DNA from: Phycisphaerae bacterium
GTDB taxonomy: Bacteria; Planctomycetota; Phycisphaerae; SM23-33
NCBI GenBank assembly: GCA_011050235.1
Contig: DRGC01000073.1
Span: 1-64,000 of the forward strand
Length of the DNA: 64,000 nucleotides
Direction: 5' to 3'
Shown here: positions 34,507 to 43,399 of the stretch, one piece after another
How the letters are laid out: every line of letters starts with the position of its first letter
Position numbering within the stretch: position 1 is the first letter of the stretch
The notes under the pieces: model-generated
The model's input: only the letters and a program-made list of their open reading frames with translations
Told to the model about the DNA's origin: nothing
The model's database searches: none
Made by a program: the position numbers and the translations under genes

Positions 34507-34920
34507 CTAGGATCCACTTCCGCCCATGATGCCAGACCAGGCGAACACCACCGCCAACACCACGTCGACGGCGAACAAAAGGCCTGCCAGGATGAACGTG
34601 GTCACAATAACGACTTTCGTTGAGCCGACAATCTCGCGCCGGCTGGACCAGGAGACCTTTTTCATTTCGCCTTCGGTGGCGATCAGAAAATCCGCCGCCC
34701 GAACGCGATTGACCAGCCACAGCAGCAGCGCGCACGAGGCGATCACGATCAGCGTCGGTACACCGAAGCGAAACGCCGGAGCGTTGGCCCACTCCGCCTT
34801 GACCGTGCCGAATTTCGCGCTCAGCTTGACCGCACCGACCGACACGATGAGCATCGCGCCGGCGATCGTGCCGATCCGCGTGTATCTGCCTTGTCCAGGC
34901 TTGTAAATCGCAAGCCTCAT
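34507..34920 (-). CDS. secE: Protein translocase subunit SecE, three-helix form
   Basis: The 137 residues carry three predicted membrane segments (about 19-40, 53-75 and 104-128), the last preceded by the conserved amphipathic GEMKKVSWSSRREIVGSTKVV. Most bacteria have a single-helix SecE of about 60-70 residues; the three-helix form is known from E. coli. GGAG lies 6 bases before ATG 34920, so this start is preferred over 34935. Confidence 0.93.
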   Translation of the reverse strand: MRLAIYKPGQGRYTRIGTIAGAMLIVSVGAVKLSAKFGTVKAEWANAPAFRFGVPTLIVIASCALLLWLVNRVRAADFLIATEGEMKKVSWSSRREIVGSTKVVIVTTFILAGLLFAVDVVLAVVFAWSGIMGGSGS

Positions 34921-35009
34921 TCGTTGCTCCAACATGTCCCGGCGGCAGCCCGCCGTCCGGCAGCTGTCATCACGCCGCTGCTCAACGCCGTCTCGCCGCC
35001 GCCATCAAC

Positions 35010-35082
<73 letters not shown>

Positions 35083-35153
35083 GTTAGCGAACACGCTCTT
35101 CGTTCCCCGGCGTCCGCGCCATTGCGTCGGTAGCGGGGGTCTCTGGTCACCTT

Positions 35154-35321
35154 CTATTTCCGCTTGATCTTGTGCTCGGTGTGCGTTCGCGTCCGCCGGC
35201 AGTACTTCTTCAGCGTAAACTTCGGCATACCGCCGGCGACCCGGACCTGAACTCGATAGTTCAGGTCACCGCAATCGCTGCACTGAAGCCAAACATATTC
35301 ACGGGCCTTCGATTTGGCCAT
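35154..35321 (-). CDS. rpmG: 50S ribosomal protein L33
   Basis: This 55-residue gene was read directly from the gap between tuf and tRNA-Trp. It starts MAKSKAREYVWLQCSDCGDL and ends EHKIKRK. It keeps CxxC at C14/C17 and C41 in KKYCRRTRTH, but the fourth zinc Cys of the classical C+ form (CPxC) is replaced by Thr, so zinc binding may be weakened or completed by a His. The stop lies 6 bases after the tuf gene ends. Confidence 0.92.
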   Translation of the reverse strand: MAKSKAREYVWLQCSDCGDLNYRVQVRVAGGMPKFTLKKYCRRTRTHTEHKIKRK

Positions 35322-35327
35322 TCGTCC

Positions 35328-36533
<1,206 letters not shown>

Positions 36534-36719
36534 TCGTCGTGCTCCTCTGTTCCCAGTCGTCTATTCTGTTTCTGGTTGCTCGGTCACGTTACCAAAGCAC
36601 ACACCGACCGACGGATGTCGGCTTTGTTTACGAATCGTCCGACCGTCCGCTGCCAACACCGACAACGGCGTTCGGCGAGGCCTGTCGTTGTGGGGACACC
36701 GCCACCACACCGACAGCAC
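36534..36719 (-). other. tRNA-Thr to tuf spacer
   Basis: These 186 bases hold no gene. Short palindromes such as CCGAC/GTCGG suggest local RNA structure. The spacer would be transcribed with tRNA-Thr from the promoter at 36.9 kb and must be processed to free the tRNA. Confidence 0.4.
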
Positions 36720-36791
<72 letters not shown>

Positions 36792-36876
36792 ACATCTCTC
36801 GTGCCCAGCAAAGTCGCGCTGGGTTCGACGCCTTGGTATAGATATACAGAGTCCACAGCGTTAACGTAGACGGTCT

Positions 36877-36904
36877 AGTATATTAACAGCGATTTTCCTG
36901 TCAA
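36877..36904 (-). promoter_or_regulatory. Strong sigma-70-type promoter for tRNA-Thr/tuf and the whole block
   Basis: TTGACA (36904-36899) and TATACT (36882-36877) are 16 bases apart on the minus strand. A long A/T-rich tract (36905-36940) lies just upstream and looks like an UP element. Predicted transcription start is about 75-80 bases before tRNA-Thr. The -35 element continues as GGAAAA, identical to the rpsJ promoter. Confidence 0.85.
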
Positions 36905-37060
36905 AAACTTTTTTGAGATTTTCTCTGATATTTTCTCAACAAGATCGGGACGTGCCGTCACTCTCCGGGCGGGGGAGGCCACCACCCGGGCCGCGGCCGC
37001 CCGATGGGTCAAACCGCCTCAGCCGCTTGCCCACCGTCCTGTACCCCAGAAGAGATGAAT

Positions 37061-37117
37061 ATGGCGTCCCCCGGACTATGCGAACTTGAACTCCCTGTCC
37101 CCCGAACTCCTGAACTT
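37061..37117 (+). repeat. GTCCCCC...GAACT repeat motif (degenerate)
   Basis: ATGGCGTCCCCCGGACT at 37061-37077 is followed by TGTCCCCCGAACTCC at 37096-37110. Both resemble the ATGGTGTCCCCCCGAACTCC motif at 38137 and its inverted copy near 39955-40016. They mark the start of the accessory island. Confidence 0.55.
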
Positions 37118-37120
37118 GTG

Positions 37121-37161
37121 GGCGCAAGAGAAAGGCGCGGTTCCTTTCGGTTGCCGCGCCT
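37121..37161 (-). terminator. Intrinsic terminator after the antitoxin gene
   Basis: On the minus strand a stem GGCGCGG/CCGCGCC (plus an A-T pair; 37133-37161, 13-base loop) is followed by TTTCTCTTG. It lies 22 bases after the antitoxin stop. Confidence 0.7.
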
Positions 37162-37182
37162 ATCCTTTGCTCCTGTTGGCCT

Positions 37183-37500
37183 CTAGCACGCTCCGGCCAA
37201 TTCCGCCTGACGATCCGGATGCCGATTCAGGAACGCCAGCATCCGAAGGGCACATCCTGACGGCTGACTTGTGCCTTGCTCCCAGCTCTGAACCGTCTTG
37301 ACGGACGTGTTCATTATCTTGGCAAGAAGCGACTGGCTTACGTTGAGCTTCTTGCGTACTTGTGCGATCTGTTGCGCCTGTAGTGGCTTCGGCGGCTCAG
37401 GGACGGTTACATCCCGAACGGTCAGAGTGCGCTGGCCCTTGACGTGGGCCAGTGCCGCCTCCATGCCGGCCTTGATTGTGTCAAATGCGCGGTCTGCCAT
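37183..37500 (-). CDS. Xre/Cro-type antitoxin (NadS/HigA-like)
   Basis: The 105-residue protein has an N-terminal part of about 40 residues typical of NadS-type antitoxins and a helix-turn-helix at about 43-80 (QIAQVRKKLNVSQSLLAKIM, then KTVQSWEQGTSQPSG). It should bind the palindrome at 37788-37821 and repress its own operon. GGGA lies 6 bases before the ATG. The upstream gene is the broken toxin (37537-37780), toxin first, antitoxin second, 36 bases apart, as in higBA systems. Whether the antitoxin still has a partner elsewhere is unknown. Confidence 0.85.
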   Translation of the reverse strand: MADRAFDTIKAGMEAALAHVKGQRTLTVRDVTVPEPPKPLQAQQIAQVRKKLNVSQSLLAKIMNTSVKTVQSWEQGTSQPSGCALRMLAFLNRHPDRQAELAGAC

Positions 37501-37536
37501 GGTCGTTCCCTTTCGCTACTCCTTCTCTATCATCGG

Positions 37537-37780
37537 TCATAGCCGCGTGTGAATTATGTTGTCTATCTGTCGCTTCAACTCCCGTAGCTGTTTGTATTCG
37601 CCGCTGGTGAAGTCTTCACGGTCTGACTTCGACAGTACGCCGAACACATAGGTTTCTTTAACCCCGGGGTAGTCGGCAAGTACAACTCGCACGCCGCCGC
37701 GCTTGCCTTGGCCCTTGGGGGCACATCTTGAGCGCCTCTTCGGCGCCGGGTGCGAAGATGATCCGTCGCTGTCGCGCCAT
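37537..37780 (-). pseudogene. Frameshifted RelE/HigB-like toxin remnant
   Basis: From ATG 37780 the frame reads MARQRRIIFAPGAEEALKMC and then ends early in a wrong frame. After dropping one base in the run of five G at 37717-37721 (plus strand) the frame continues PKGQGKRGGVRVV, then VKETYVFGVLSKSDREDFTS and a C-terminal helix, the classical RelE/HigB core (GKRGGxR, then YAKSExED-like). The segment is 244 bases, one more than 81 codons, matching a single-base insertion. The restored protein of about 80 residues is also short at the N-terminus against typical HigB (about 100-110), so it looks decayed. A sequencing error in the G-run is the main alternative. Confidence 0.7.
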
Positions 37781-37787
37781 AGCTATG

Positions 37788-37821
37788 TATCCCATTCATT
37801 AGCATACCCACAAATGGGATA
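37788..37821 (-). promoter_or_regulatory. Palindromic operator with overlapping promoter of the toxin-antitoxin operon
   Basis: TATCCCATT (37788-37796) and its perfect complement AATGGGATA (37813-37821) are separated by 16 bases. They lie 8-41 bases upstream of the toxin start. On the minus strand a TTGTGG/TATGCT pair with 16-base spacing overlaps the palindrome, so bound antitoxin would block RNA polymerase. Confidence 0.7.
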
Positions 37822-38209
37822 GCCACAAGTAGAAAGAAGAAATCTTCTTGAAAAGGGGACGGAGCCAATCCTGTTCGGCACTCAGATTGCGCAGGGAAGA
37901 AGCGATTGTCACTGATTGTTGCAGATGCAGGTATACGCCAGTGTGTTGAGAAATTTTCGGGCCTGTTGGATTGCCTATAGCAGTCCCAGCGGCCCACAAC
38001 GTTTACTCTTTCAGGACAAACCAATACGGTGGCGAAACGTAGGTCCTTACTGTCGAATGCCCTTGGGCTGAGAGCCCTCTTGTGGCCCAACAACATCGGC
38101 ACAAGAACATAGCAAACCCGGGGCCCAACAGGATTGATGGTGTCCCCCCGAACTCCGAACTCCGAACTTGATTCCGCGCGCGGCGGCTTGGCCTCGCGGG
38201 TGCGGGGGG
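37822..38209. other. Intergenic region between the toxin-antitoxin operon and the ankyrin gene
   Basis: No convincing gene. The small minus-strand frames here have no recognised motif and no ribosome binding site. The right part holds the GTGTCC repeat motif at 38137-38170. Confidence 0.5.
38137..38170 (+). repeat. ATGGTGTCCCCCCGAACTCC repeat motif
   Basis: The 20-base motif is followed by two more partial units (GAACTCC, GAACTT). A related copy in inverse orientation lies at 39955-40016, so the ankyrin gene is bracketed by inverted copies. Confidence 0.65.
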
Positions 38210-39691
38210 CTATTCCTTGGCTCCGGCTTCCTCCAGAAGGCTGACGATCTGTGCATGGCCCGCCTGTTTCGCGATGCTCAGGGGGCTGTGCCCGTCATGT
38301 GCCTGGATACCGGTATCAGCCTTGGCCGCCAGGAGGGCTCGGACGACCTCGGTATGACCTCCCACAGACGCTATGAACAGCGGTGTCACGCCATTCCTGG
38401 TGTTCCTCACATCAACCTCCGCGCCTTCGGGCAGCAGGAGCTTGACCACCTCCGCATGGCCGTTCTGCGACGCCATCCACAAGGGGGTCACGCCGTCGGT
38501 GGTCCTCTTGACATCGACCTCCGCGTCTTCGGCCAGCAGGAGCTTGACCACCTCCGTATGGCCGTTCTGCGACGCCTGCCACAAGGGGGTGCATCCGGTC
38601 CCGGTCTGCTTGACATCAACCTCCGCGTCTTTGGCCAGCAGGAGCTTGACCACCTCCGTATGGCCTTCCTGCGACGCCATCCACAAGGCGGTTGTTCCGC
38701 TGTCGGTCTTCTTGACATCGACCTCCGCGCCTTTGGCCAGCAGGAGCTTGACCACCTCCGTATGGCCGTCCTGCGACGCCATCCACAAGGGGGTCACGCC
38801 GTCGGTGGTCCTCTTGACATCAACCTCCGCGTCTTTGGCCAGCAGGAGCTCGACCACCTCCGTATGGCCGTTCTGCGACGCCTGCCACAAGGGGGTGCAT
38901 CCGGTCCCGGTCTGCTTGACATCGACCTCCGCGCCTTTGGCCAGCAGGAGCTTGACCACCTCCGCATGGCCGTTCTGCGACGCCATCCACAAGGGGGTGC
39001 ATCCGGTCCCGGTCTGCTTGACATCGACCTCCGCGTCTTTGGCCAGCAGGAGCTTGACCACCTCCGTATGGGCGTTCTGCGACGCCTGCCACAAGGGGGT
39101 GCATCCGGTCCCGGTCTGCTTGACATCGACCTCCGCGTCTTTGGCCAGCAGGAGCTTGACCACCTCCGTATGGCCGTTCTGCGACGCCTGCCACAAGCCG
39201 GTTGTTCCGGTGTCGGTGTTCTTGACATCGATCTGCGCGTCTTCGGCCAGCAGGAGCTTGACCACCTCCGTATGGCCGTTCTGCGACGCCATCCACAAGG
39301 GGGTCGCGCCGTCGGTGGTTCTCTTGACATCGACCTCCGCGCCTTTGGCCAGCAGGAGCTTGACCACCTCCGTATGGCCTTCCTGCGACGCCATCCACAA
39401 GGGGGTCACGCCGTCGGTGTCCTTGACATCGACCTCCGCGTCTTTGGCCAGCAGGAACTTGACCACCTCCGCATGGCCGTTGTTTGCCGCCCACATCAGG
39501 ACGGGGATGCCGTTTTGATCTCTGGCGTTCGTATCGGCGCCGCCGGTCAGCGAAGCCCGAACGCCCTGCACATTACCGGCTTTTGCCGCTTGAATCAGTG
39601 CGGCGTTTCTGTCCGAAACGCCCGCCCCGGCGGACGCGGTAAACCCCAGCCAAAGATACGTGATCAACAGCGTGATCTGTCGCGGCTTCAT
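38210..39691 (-). CDS. Secreted ankyrin-repeat protein, 14 repeats
   Basis: The 493-residue protein begins with a signal peptide (MKPRQITLLITYLWLGFTAS, cut near ASAGA-G) and then consists of 14 consecutive ankyrin repeats of 33-34 residues. Typical unit: TPLWQASQNGHTEVVKLLLA followed by KDAEVDVKQTGTGC. Units 3-12 are nearly identical; units 1, 2, 13 and 14 diverge as capping repeats. The domain most likely binds a protein in the periplasm or outside the cell; the target cannot be read from the sequence. AGGAG lies 7 bases before ATG 39691; an upstream in-frame start at 39787 would hide the signal peptide. The gene lies alone in a repeat-rich island. Confidence 0.9.
   Translation of the reverse strand: MKPRQITLLITYLWLGFTASAGAGVSDRNAALIQAAKAGNVQGVRASLTGGADTNARDQNGIPVLMWAANNGHAEVVKFLLAKDAEVDVKDTDGVTPLWMASQEGHTEVVKLLLAKGAEVDVKRTTDGATPLWMASQNGHTEVVKLLLAEDAQIDVKNTDTGTTGLWQASQNGHTEVVKLLLAKDAEVDVKQTGTGCTPLWQASQNAHTEVVKLLLAKDAEVDVKQTGTGCTPLWMASQNGHAEVVKLLLAKGAEVDVKQTGTGCTPLWQASQNGHTEVVELLLAKDAEVDVKRTTDGVTPLWMASQDGHTEVVKLLLAKGAEVDVKKTDSGTTALWMASQEGHTEVVKLLLAKDAEVDVKQTGTGCTPLWQASQNGHTEVVKLLLAEDAEVDVKRTTDGVTPLWMASQNGHAEVVKLLLPEGAEVDVRNTRNGVTPLFIASVGGHTEVVRALLAAKADTGIQAHDGHSPLSIAKQAGHAQIVSLLEEAGAKE
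38430..39480 (-). repeat. 99-102-bp DNA repeats within the ankyrin gene
   Basis: About ten units share long identical runs at the DNA level (for example the text GCCAGCAGGAGCTTGACCAC occurs in most units). Identity includes third codon positions, so the units arose by recent duplication or are kept alike by gene conversion. Confidence 0.85.
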
Positions 39692-40050
39692 ACGATGGCT
39701 CCTGTGGCGGAATCTCCCGGATGACTCCGCCCGGCTACGCCCCCGGGCGACTGCCACTGCCGCCGGCTTGTTCGCGCCGTCCAGCACCCCGTTGTTTGGC
39801 GCCCATGATTTTCACTGTGCCAGGTCAACGGCCTATTGGGTTTCAGCGATCGCAGGCAACCTGGTGTCGTCATTGCCTCTTAGGATACCACGGCCGGGGG
39901 ACTTCGCAAGAAATGCTTCAGAGCATCTTCTCCCGCGTCGTGAACGCGTGACGGAGTTCGGAGTTCCGAGGAGTTCCGAGGAGTTCCGAGGAGTTCCGGA
40001 GTTCGGCGGACACCATTACTTATCTCGATCCCCGATCTCCATTGATGGCT
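39692..40050. other. Intergenic region between the ankyrin gene and glmS
   Basis: No gene seen. The right part contains the tandem and inverse repeat at 39955-40016. Part of it must hold the ankyrin promoter, but no near-consensus pair is evident. Confidence 0.5.
39955..40016 (-). repeat. 10-bp tandem repeat inside an inverse GTGTCC motif
   Basis: GAGTTCCGAG is repeated three to four times at 39961-39999. Read on the minus strand the segment starts GGTGTCCGCCGAACTCC, an inverted copy of the 38137 motif, followed by repeated GGAACTCCTC units. Confidence 0.75.
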
Positions 40051-41892
40051 TTACTCGACCGTCACCGACTTGGCCAGGTTGCGGGGCTTGTCGACGTTGC
40101 AGCCTCGGGCCACGGCCGCGTGGTAGGCTAGCAACTGAAGCGGCACGACGGTGAGCATCGGCTGGAGAGGAACTGGGGCGTCTGGGACATAAATGACGCT
40201 ATCCGTGTACTTTCTGATTTCCTCATCGCCCTCGGTGGCCACGGCGATCACGTGGCCCTTGCGGGCGCGTACCTCTTCGATGTTGCCGATGACCTTCTCG
40301 TAGGTGTCGCAGCGAGTGGCCACGAAGACGACCGGCATCCCTTCGTGAATCAGGGCGATGGGCCCGTGTTTCATCTCAGCGGCCGGAAGGCCCTCGGCGT
40401 GTATGTAGCTTATTTCCTTGAGCTTAAGAGCCCCTTCCAGCGCGACCGGGTAGTTGTATCCCCTGCCGAGGAACAGCCAGTTATCCCGATCGACGTGCCG
40501 GGCGACGATGTCCTTGATGTTCTCGGACTGCTGAAGGACCGTTTCGATCTTGTCGGGGATCTCGCTCAGGGCGGTCATATAGAACTTGGCATCCGACTGA
40601 GACATGAACCGCCGCCGTCCAAGCATTATCGCAACAAGTGCTTGAACAACCAGTTGACACGTAAATGCCTTGGTCGATGCCACGCCGATCTCCGGCCCGG
40701 CGTGCAGGTAAACGCCCGCATCGGTGTACCGGGCGATGGTCGAGCCGACGACATTGACCAGCCCCAGCGCCAGGGCGCCCTTCTGCTTCGCCTCGCGAAG
40801 GGCCGCCAGCGTGTCGGCGGTCTCGCCGGACTGGCTGATGGCGATAACGACCGTCCCGTCTTCGACGATGGGGTTCCTGTAGCGAAACTCGCTGGCGTAT
40901 TCGACCTCGGTCGGAATCCGGGCCAGCTCTTCGAACATGTACTCGCCTACCAGCCCCGCATGCCACGCCGTCCCGCAGGCAGTCAGGATGATCTTGCGTG
41001 TCTTGACCAGTTCGCGGTCGATCCCCTGCAGCCCGCCCAGAATAATCTGCATTTCCCGCAGATCAAGCCGGCCTCCCATCGCCATGCGGGTCACCTCGGG
41101 CTGCTCGAAGATCTCCTTGAGCATGTAGTGCTCGTACCCGCCCTTGGCGATCTCTTCCAGCGACCATTCGATCTGGCTGACCTCTTTGTTGATCGGCACG
41201 TTGTCGAGGGTGGTTGTCCGCATGCCCTCGCGGGTGATCACGGCCATCTCGCCGTCATCGAGATAGCTCACGTTGGCGGTGTGTTCGATGATGGCTGAGG
41301 CGTCGGAGGCGACCACGTACTCGTCGGCGCCCACGCCGATGATCAGCGGGCTGCCCTTGCGGGCGACGACCAGCTTATCGGGCTCGTCGACGCTGACGAC
41401 GACGATGCCGTAGGTGCCCGTGACCTCCTGCAGGGCGGCCCGAACGGCGTCTTCCAGCACATCGCAACTGTTGGCCCGAAAGTGGCCGATCAGTTGCACC
41501 AGCACTTCCGTATCGGTGTCGCTGGTGAACTCGCACCCCTGGTCAATCAGGAACTTCTTGAGCGTGGTGTAGTTCTCGATGATGCCGTTATGGACCATCG
41601 CGATTCGCCCGGACGTATCGACGTGGGGGTGGGCGTTGGCCTGATTGGGCTCGCCGTGGGTCGCCCATCGGGTGTGGGCGATGCCGATCGTGCCCGCCCC
41701 GATCACGGGGTCGGCCTCGGCGAGGGCTTCGACCTCGCTGACGCGGCCGGGGCTTTTCTGAAGCCCCAGCACCCCGTCATGATAGACGCAGATCCCGGCC
41801 GAATCGTAGCCCCGATACTCGAGGCGCTTGAGGCCCTCGATCAGGATCGTCCGTGCTTTCCTAGGCCCGATATAACCGACAATACCGCACAT
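40051..41892 (-). CDS. glmS: Glutamine-fructose-6-phosphate aminotransferase
   Basis: Makes glucosamine-6-phosphate, the first step to UDP-GlcNAc for peptidoglycan and LPS. From ATG 41892 the product has 613 residues and starts MCGIVGYIG, so Cys is at position 1 after Met removal, as needed for the glutaminase. The class-II amidotransferase domain covers about 1-220, and two SIS sugar-isomerase domains follow (motifs CGTAWHAGLVGEYMFEELA and SQSGETADTLAALREAKQKG; C-terminal KPRNLAKSVTVE). AGGAG lies 8 bases before this ATG; a start three codons upstream would bury the Cys. No glmS ribozyme fits in the 100-base leader. Confidence 0.97.
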   Translation of the reverse strand: MCGIVGYIGPRKARTILIEGLKRLEYRGYDSAGICVYHDGVLGLQKSPGRVSEVEALAEADPVIGAGTIGIAHTRWATHGEPNQANAHPHVDTSGRIAMVHNGIIENYTTLKKFLIDQGCEFTSDTDTEVLVQLIGHFRANSCDVLEDAVRAALQEVTGTYGIVVVSVDEPDKLVVARKGSPLIIGVGADEYVVASDASAIIEHTANVSYLDDGEMAVITREGMRTTTLDNVPINKEVSQIEWSLEEIAKGGYEHYMLKEIFEQPEVTRMAMGGRLDLREMQIILGGLQGIDRELVKTRKIILTACGTAWHAGLVGEYMFEELARIPTEVEYASEFRYRNPIVEDGTVVIAISQSGETADTLAALREAKQKGALALGLVNVVGSTIARYTDAGVYLHAGPEIGVASTKAFTCQLVVQALVAIMLGRRRFMSQSDAKFYMTALSEIPDKIETVLQQSENIKDIVARHVDRDNWLFLGRGYNYPVALEGALKLKEISYIHAEGLPAAEMKHGPIALIHEGMPVVFVATRCDTYEKVIGNIEEVRARKGHVIAVATEGDEEIRKYTDSVIYVPDAPVPLQPMLTVVPLQLLAYHAAVARGCNVDKPRNLAKSVTVE

Positions 41893-41981
41893 GAGGCTCA
41901 CTCCTGTCTAAATAGACTGTCTTTACATGTATCGGAACGAGAGCCGCCGAAATTGCCCCCAAGCAGCGGCTAATCGTTCAT

Positions 41982-41989
41982 TGTATACT
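41982..41989 (+). promoter_or_regulatory. -10 element placing the rarA transcript start at its GTG
   Basis: TATACT at 41984-41989 lies 7 bases before the GTG start codon of rarA at 41997, with no Shine-Dalgarno between. The distance fits a leaderless mRNA. No good -35 is visible. The minus strand of the same spot (TATACA) may serve glmS. Confidence 0.5.
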
Positions 41990-41996
41990 ATCACCC

Positions 41997-43337
41997 GTGG
42001 ACCTCCTAAGACATGCCGAAAATGCCGCCATCGCCGCCAACGCCCCTCTGGCCGTGCGAATGAGGCCCCAGGCCGTCGACGACGTGCTCGGACAGGACGA
42101 GTTCCTCGGGCCCGGCAAGCTGCTGCGGCGGATGCTGGACGCCGACCGCCTGACCAGCCTGGTCTTCCATGGCCCGCCGGGGTCGGGCAAGACCACCCTC
42201 GCCGCCGTCATCGCCAACCACTGCTCGGCCGACTTTTACACCCTCAACGGGGGGTCGGCCTCGGTCAAGGACGTCCGCGAGATCATCGAACGCGCCCGGG
42301 TCAATCTGGCGGCCAACAGCACACGAACCGTCCTGTTCATCGATGAGCTGCATCGATTCAACCGCGCCCAGCAGGACGTGCTCCTCAACGACGTCGAGAA
42401 TGCGACGATCGTGCTGATCGGCGCGACCACCGAGAATCCGTTCTTCACGATCAACTCGCCCTTGCTGAGCCGCTCGACGATCTTCCAGTTCAAGCCCCTC
42501 TGCGACGACGACATCATCACGCTGCTGCGCCGGGCGCTGGGCGACGCGGACCGCGGGCTGGGCGCCTACACCGTCCGGGTCGACGACGAGGCGCTGCAGC
42601 ACTTGGCGACGATCTGCGACGGCGACGCCCGCCGAGCGCTGACGGCCCTGGAGATCGGCGTGATCAGCCAGGCCCAACGCGGGGCGACGGAGATCGTCTT
42701 CGACCTGGAGACCGCCCAGGAGTCCATTCAGGCCAAGGCCATCCAATACGACACACACGGCGATCAGCACTACGACGCCGCCAGCGCGCTGATCAAGTCG
42801 ATGCGGGGCAGCGACCCGGACGCAACGGTCTATTGGCTGGCCAAGATGCTGGTCGCCGGCGAAGACCCTCGCTTTATCGCACGCCGCATCGCGATCCTGG
42901 CCAGCGAGGATATCGGCAACGCCGATCCGCGAGCGGTTCTGGTCGCCAACGCCGCCTTCCAGATCACCGAGCGCATCGGCATGCCCGAATGCCGCATCAC
43001 CCTCGCCCAGGCCGCGATCTACATGGCCTGTGCGCCCAAGTCCAACGCCTCGTACGTGGCCGTTGACAAGGCGATGGACGATGTCAAGACCAGGCGGACC
43101 GTGCCCGTCCCCAAGCACCTGCGCAACGCCCCGCACCCCGGCATGGCCGAGCAATACGGCCACGGCAAAGGCTACCAGTACAGCCACGACTATCCCGGCG
43201 GCGTCAGCCCCGACCAGGACTATCTCGGCGTCGACGCCACCTACTACGTGCCCACCCAGCGCGGCTACGAGAAGCACATCGCCGCCTACCTCGACTGGAT
43301 CCGCAAGCTCCAGGCCGGCCCGGACGATGACGCCTGA
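41997..43337 (+). CDS. rarA: Replication-associated recombination protein A (RarA/MgsA AAA+ ATPase)
   Basis: The 446-residue clamp-loader-like ATPase acts at stalled replication forks. Walker A is GPPGSGKT (59-66), Walker B is VLFIDELHR with D116-E117, and sensor 1 is GATTENPFF; the C-terminal tetramerisation domain includes the MRGSDPDATVYWLAKMLVAGEDPRFIARR text. The start MDLLRHAENA...PLAVRMRP matches the family opening, supporting the GTG at 41997. First gene of a plus-strand run that continues with the cyclo-ligase gene. Confidence 0.95.
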   Translation: MDLLRHAENAAIAANAPLAVRMRPQAVDDVLGQDEFLGPGKLLRRMLDADRLTSLVFHGPPGSGKTTLAAVIANHCSADFYTLNGGSASVKDVREIIERARVNLAANSTRTVLFIDELHRFNRAQQDVLLNDVENATIVLIGATTENPFFTINSPLLSRSTIFQFKPLCDDDIITLLRRALGDADRGLGAYTVRVDDEALQHLATICDGDARRALTALEIGVISQAQRGATEIVFDLETAQESIQAKAIQYDTHGDQHYDAASALIKSMRGSDPDATVYWLAKMLVAGEDPRFIARRIAILASEDIGNADPRAVLVANAAFQITERIGMPECRITLAQAAIYMACAPKSNASYVAVDKAMDDVKTRRTVPVPKHLRNAPHPGMAEQYGHGKGYQYSHDYPGGVSPDQDYLGVDATYYVPTQRGYEKHIAAYLDWIRKLQAGPDDDA

Positions 43338-43399
43338 TCGCCGCGGCAGACGTTTAGGTCTTGCCAGACCCCCCCCTGATTCATTCCAATGGGTACACT

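Noticed and set aside
37575-38102. Minus-strand open frame of 175 codons covering the toxin region
   Set aside because: It crosses the operator and the toxin start in a frame that shows no family motif; the RelE/HigB text is only recovered in the other frames.
38168-39724. Plus-strand open frame of 518 codons opposite the ankyrin gene with its own regular repeats
   Set aside because: The repeats mirror the 99-102-bp DNA units of the ankyrin gene. There is no ribosome binding site and no family match, while the minus strand has a signal peptide and true ankyrin consensus.
39955-40016. CRISPR-like array
   Set aside because: The 10-base units are directly adjacent with no spacers, and no cas genes are near.
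41893-41996. glmS ribozyme in the glmS leader
   Set aside because: The leader is only about 100 bases and lacks the long pseudoknotted core; only a small GTCTA-AGAC hairpin is seen near the ribosome binding site.
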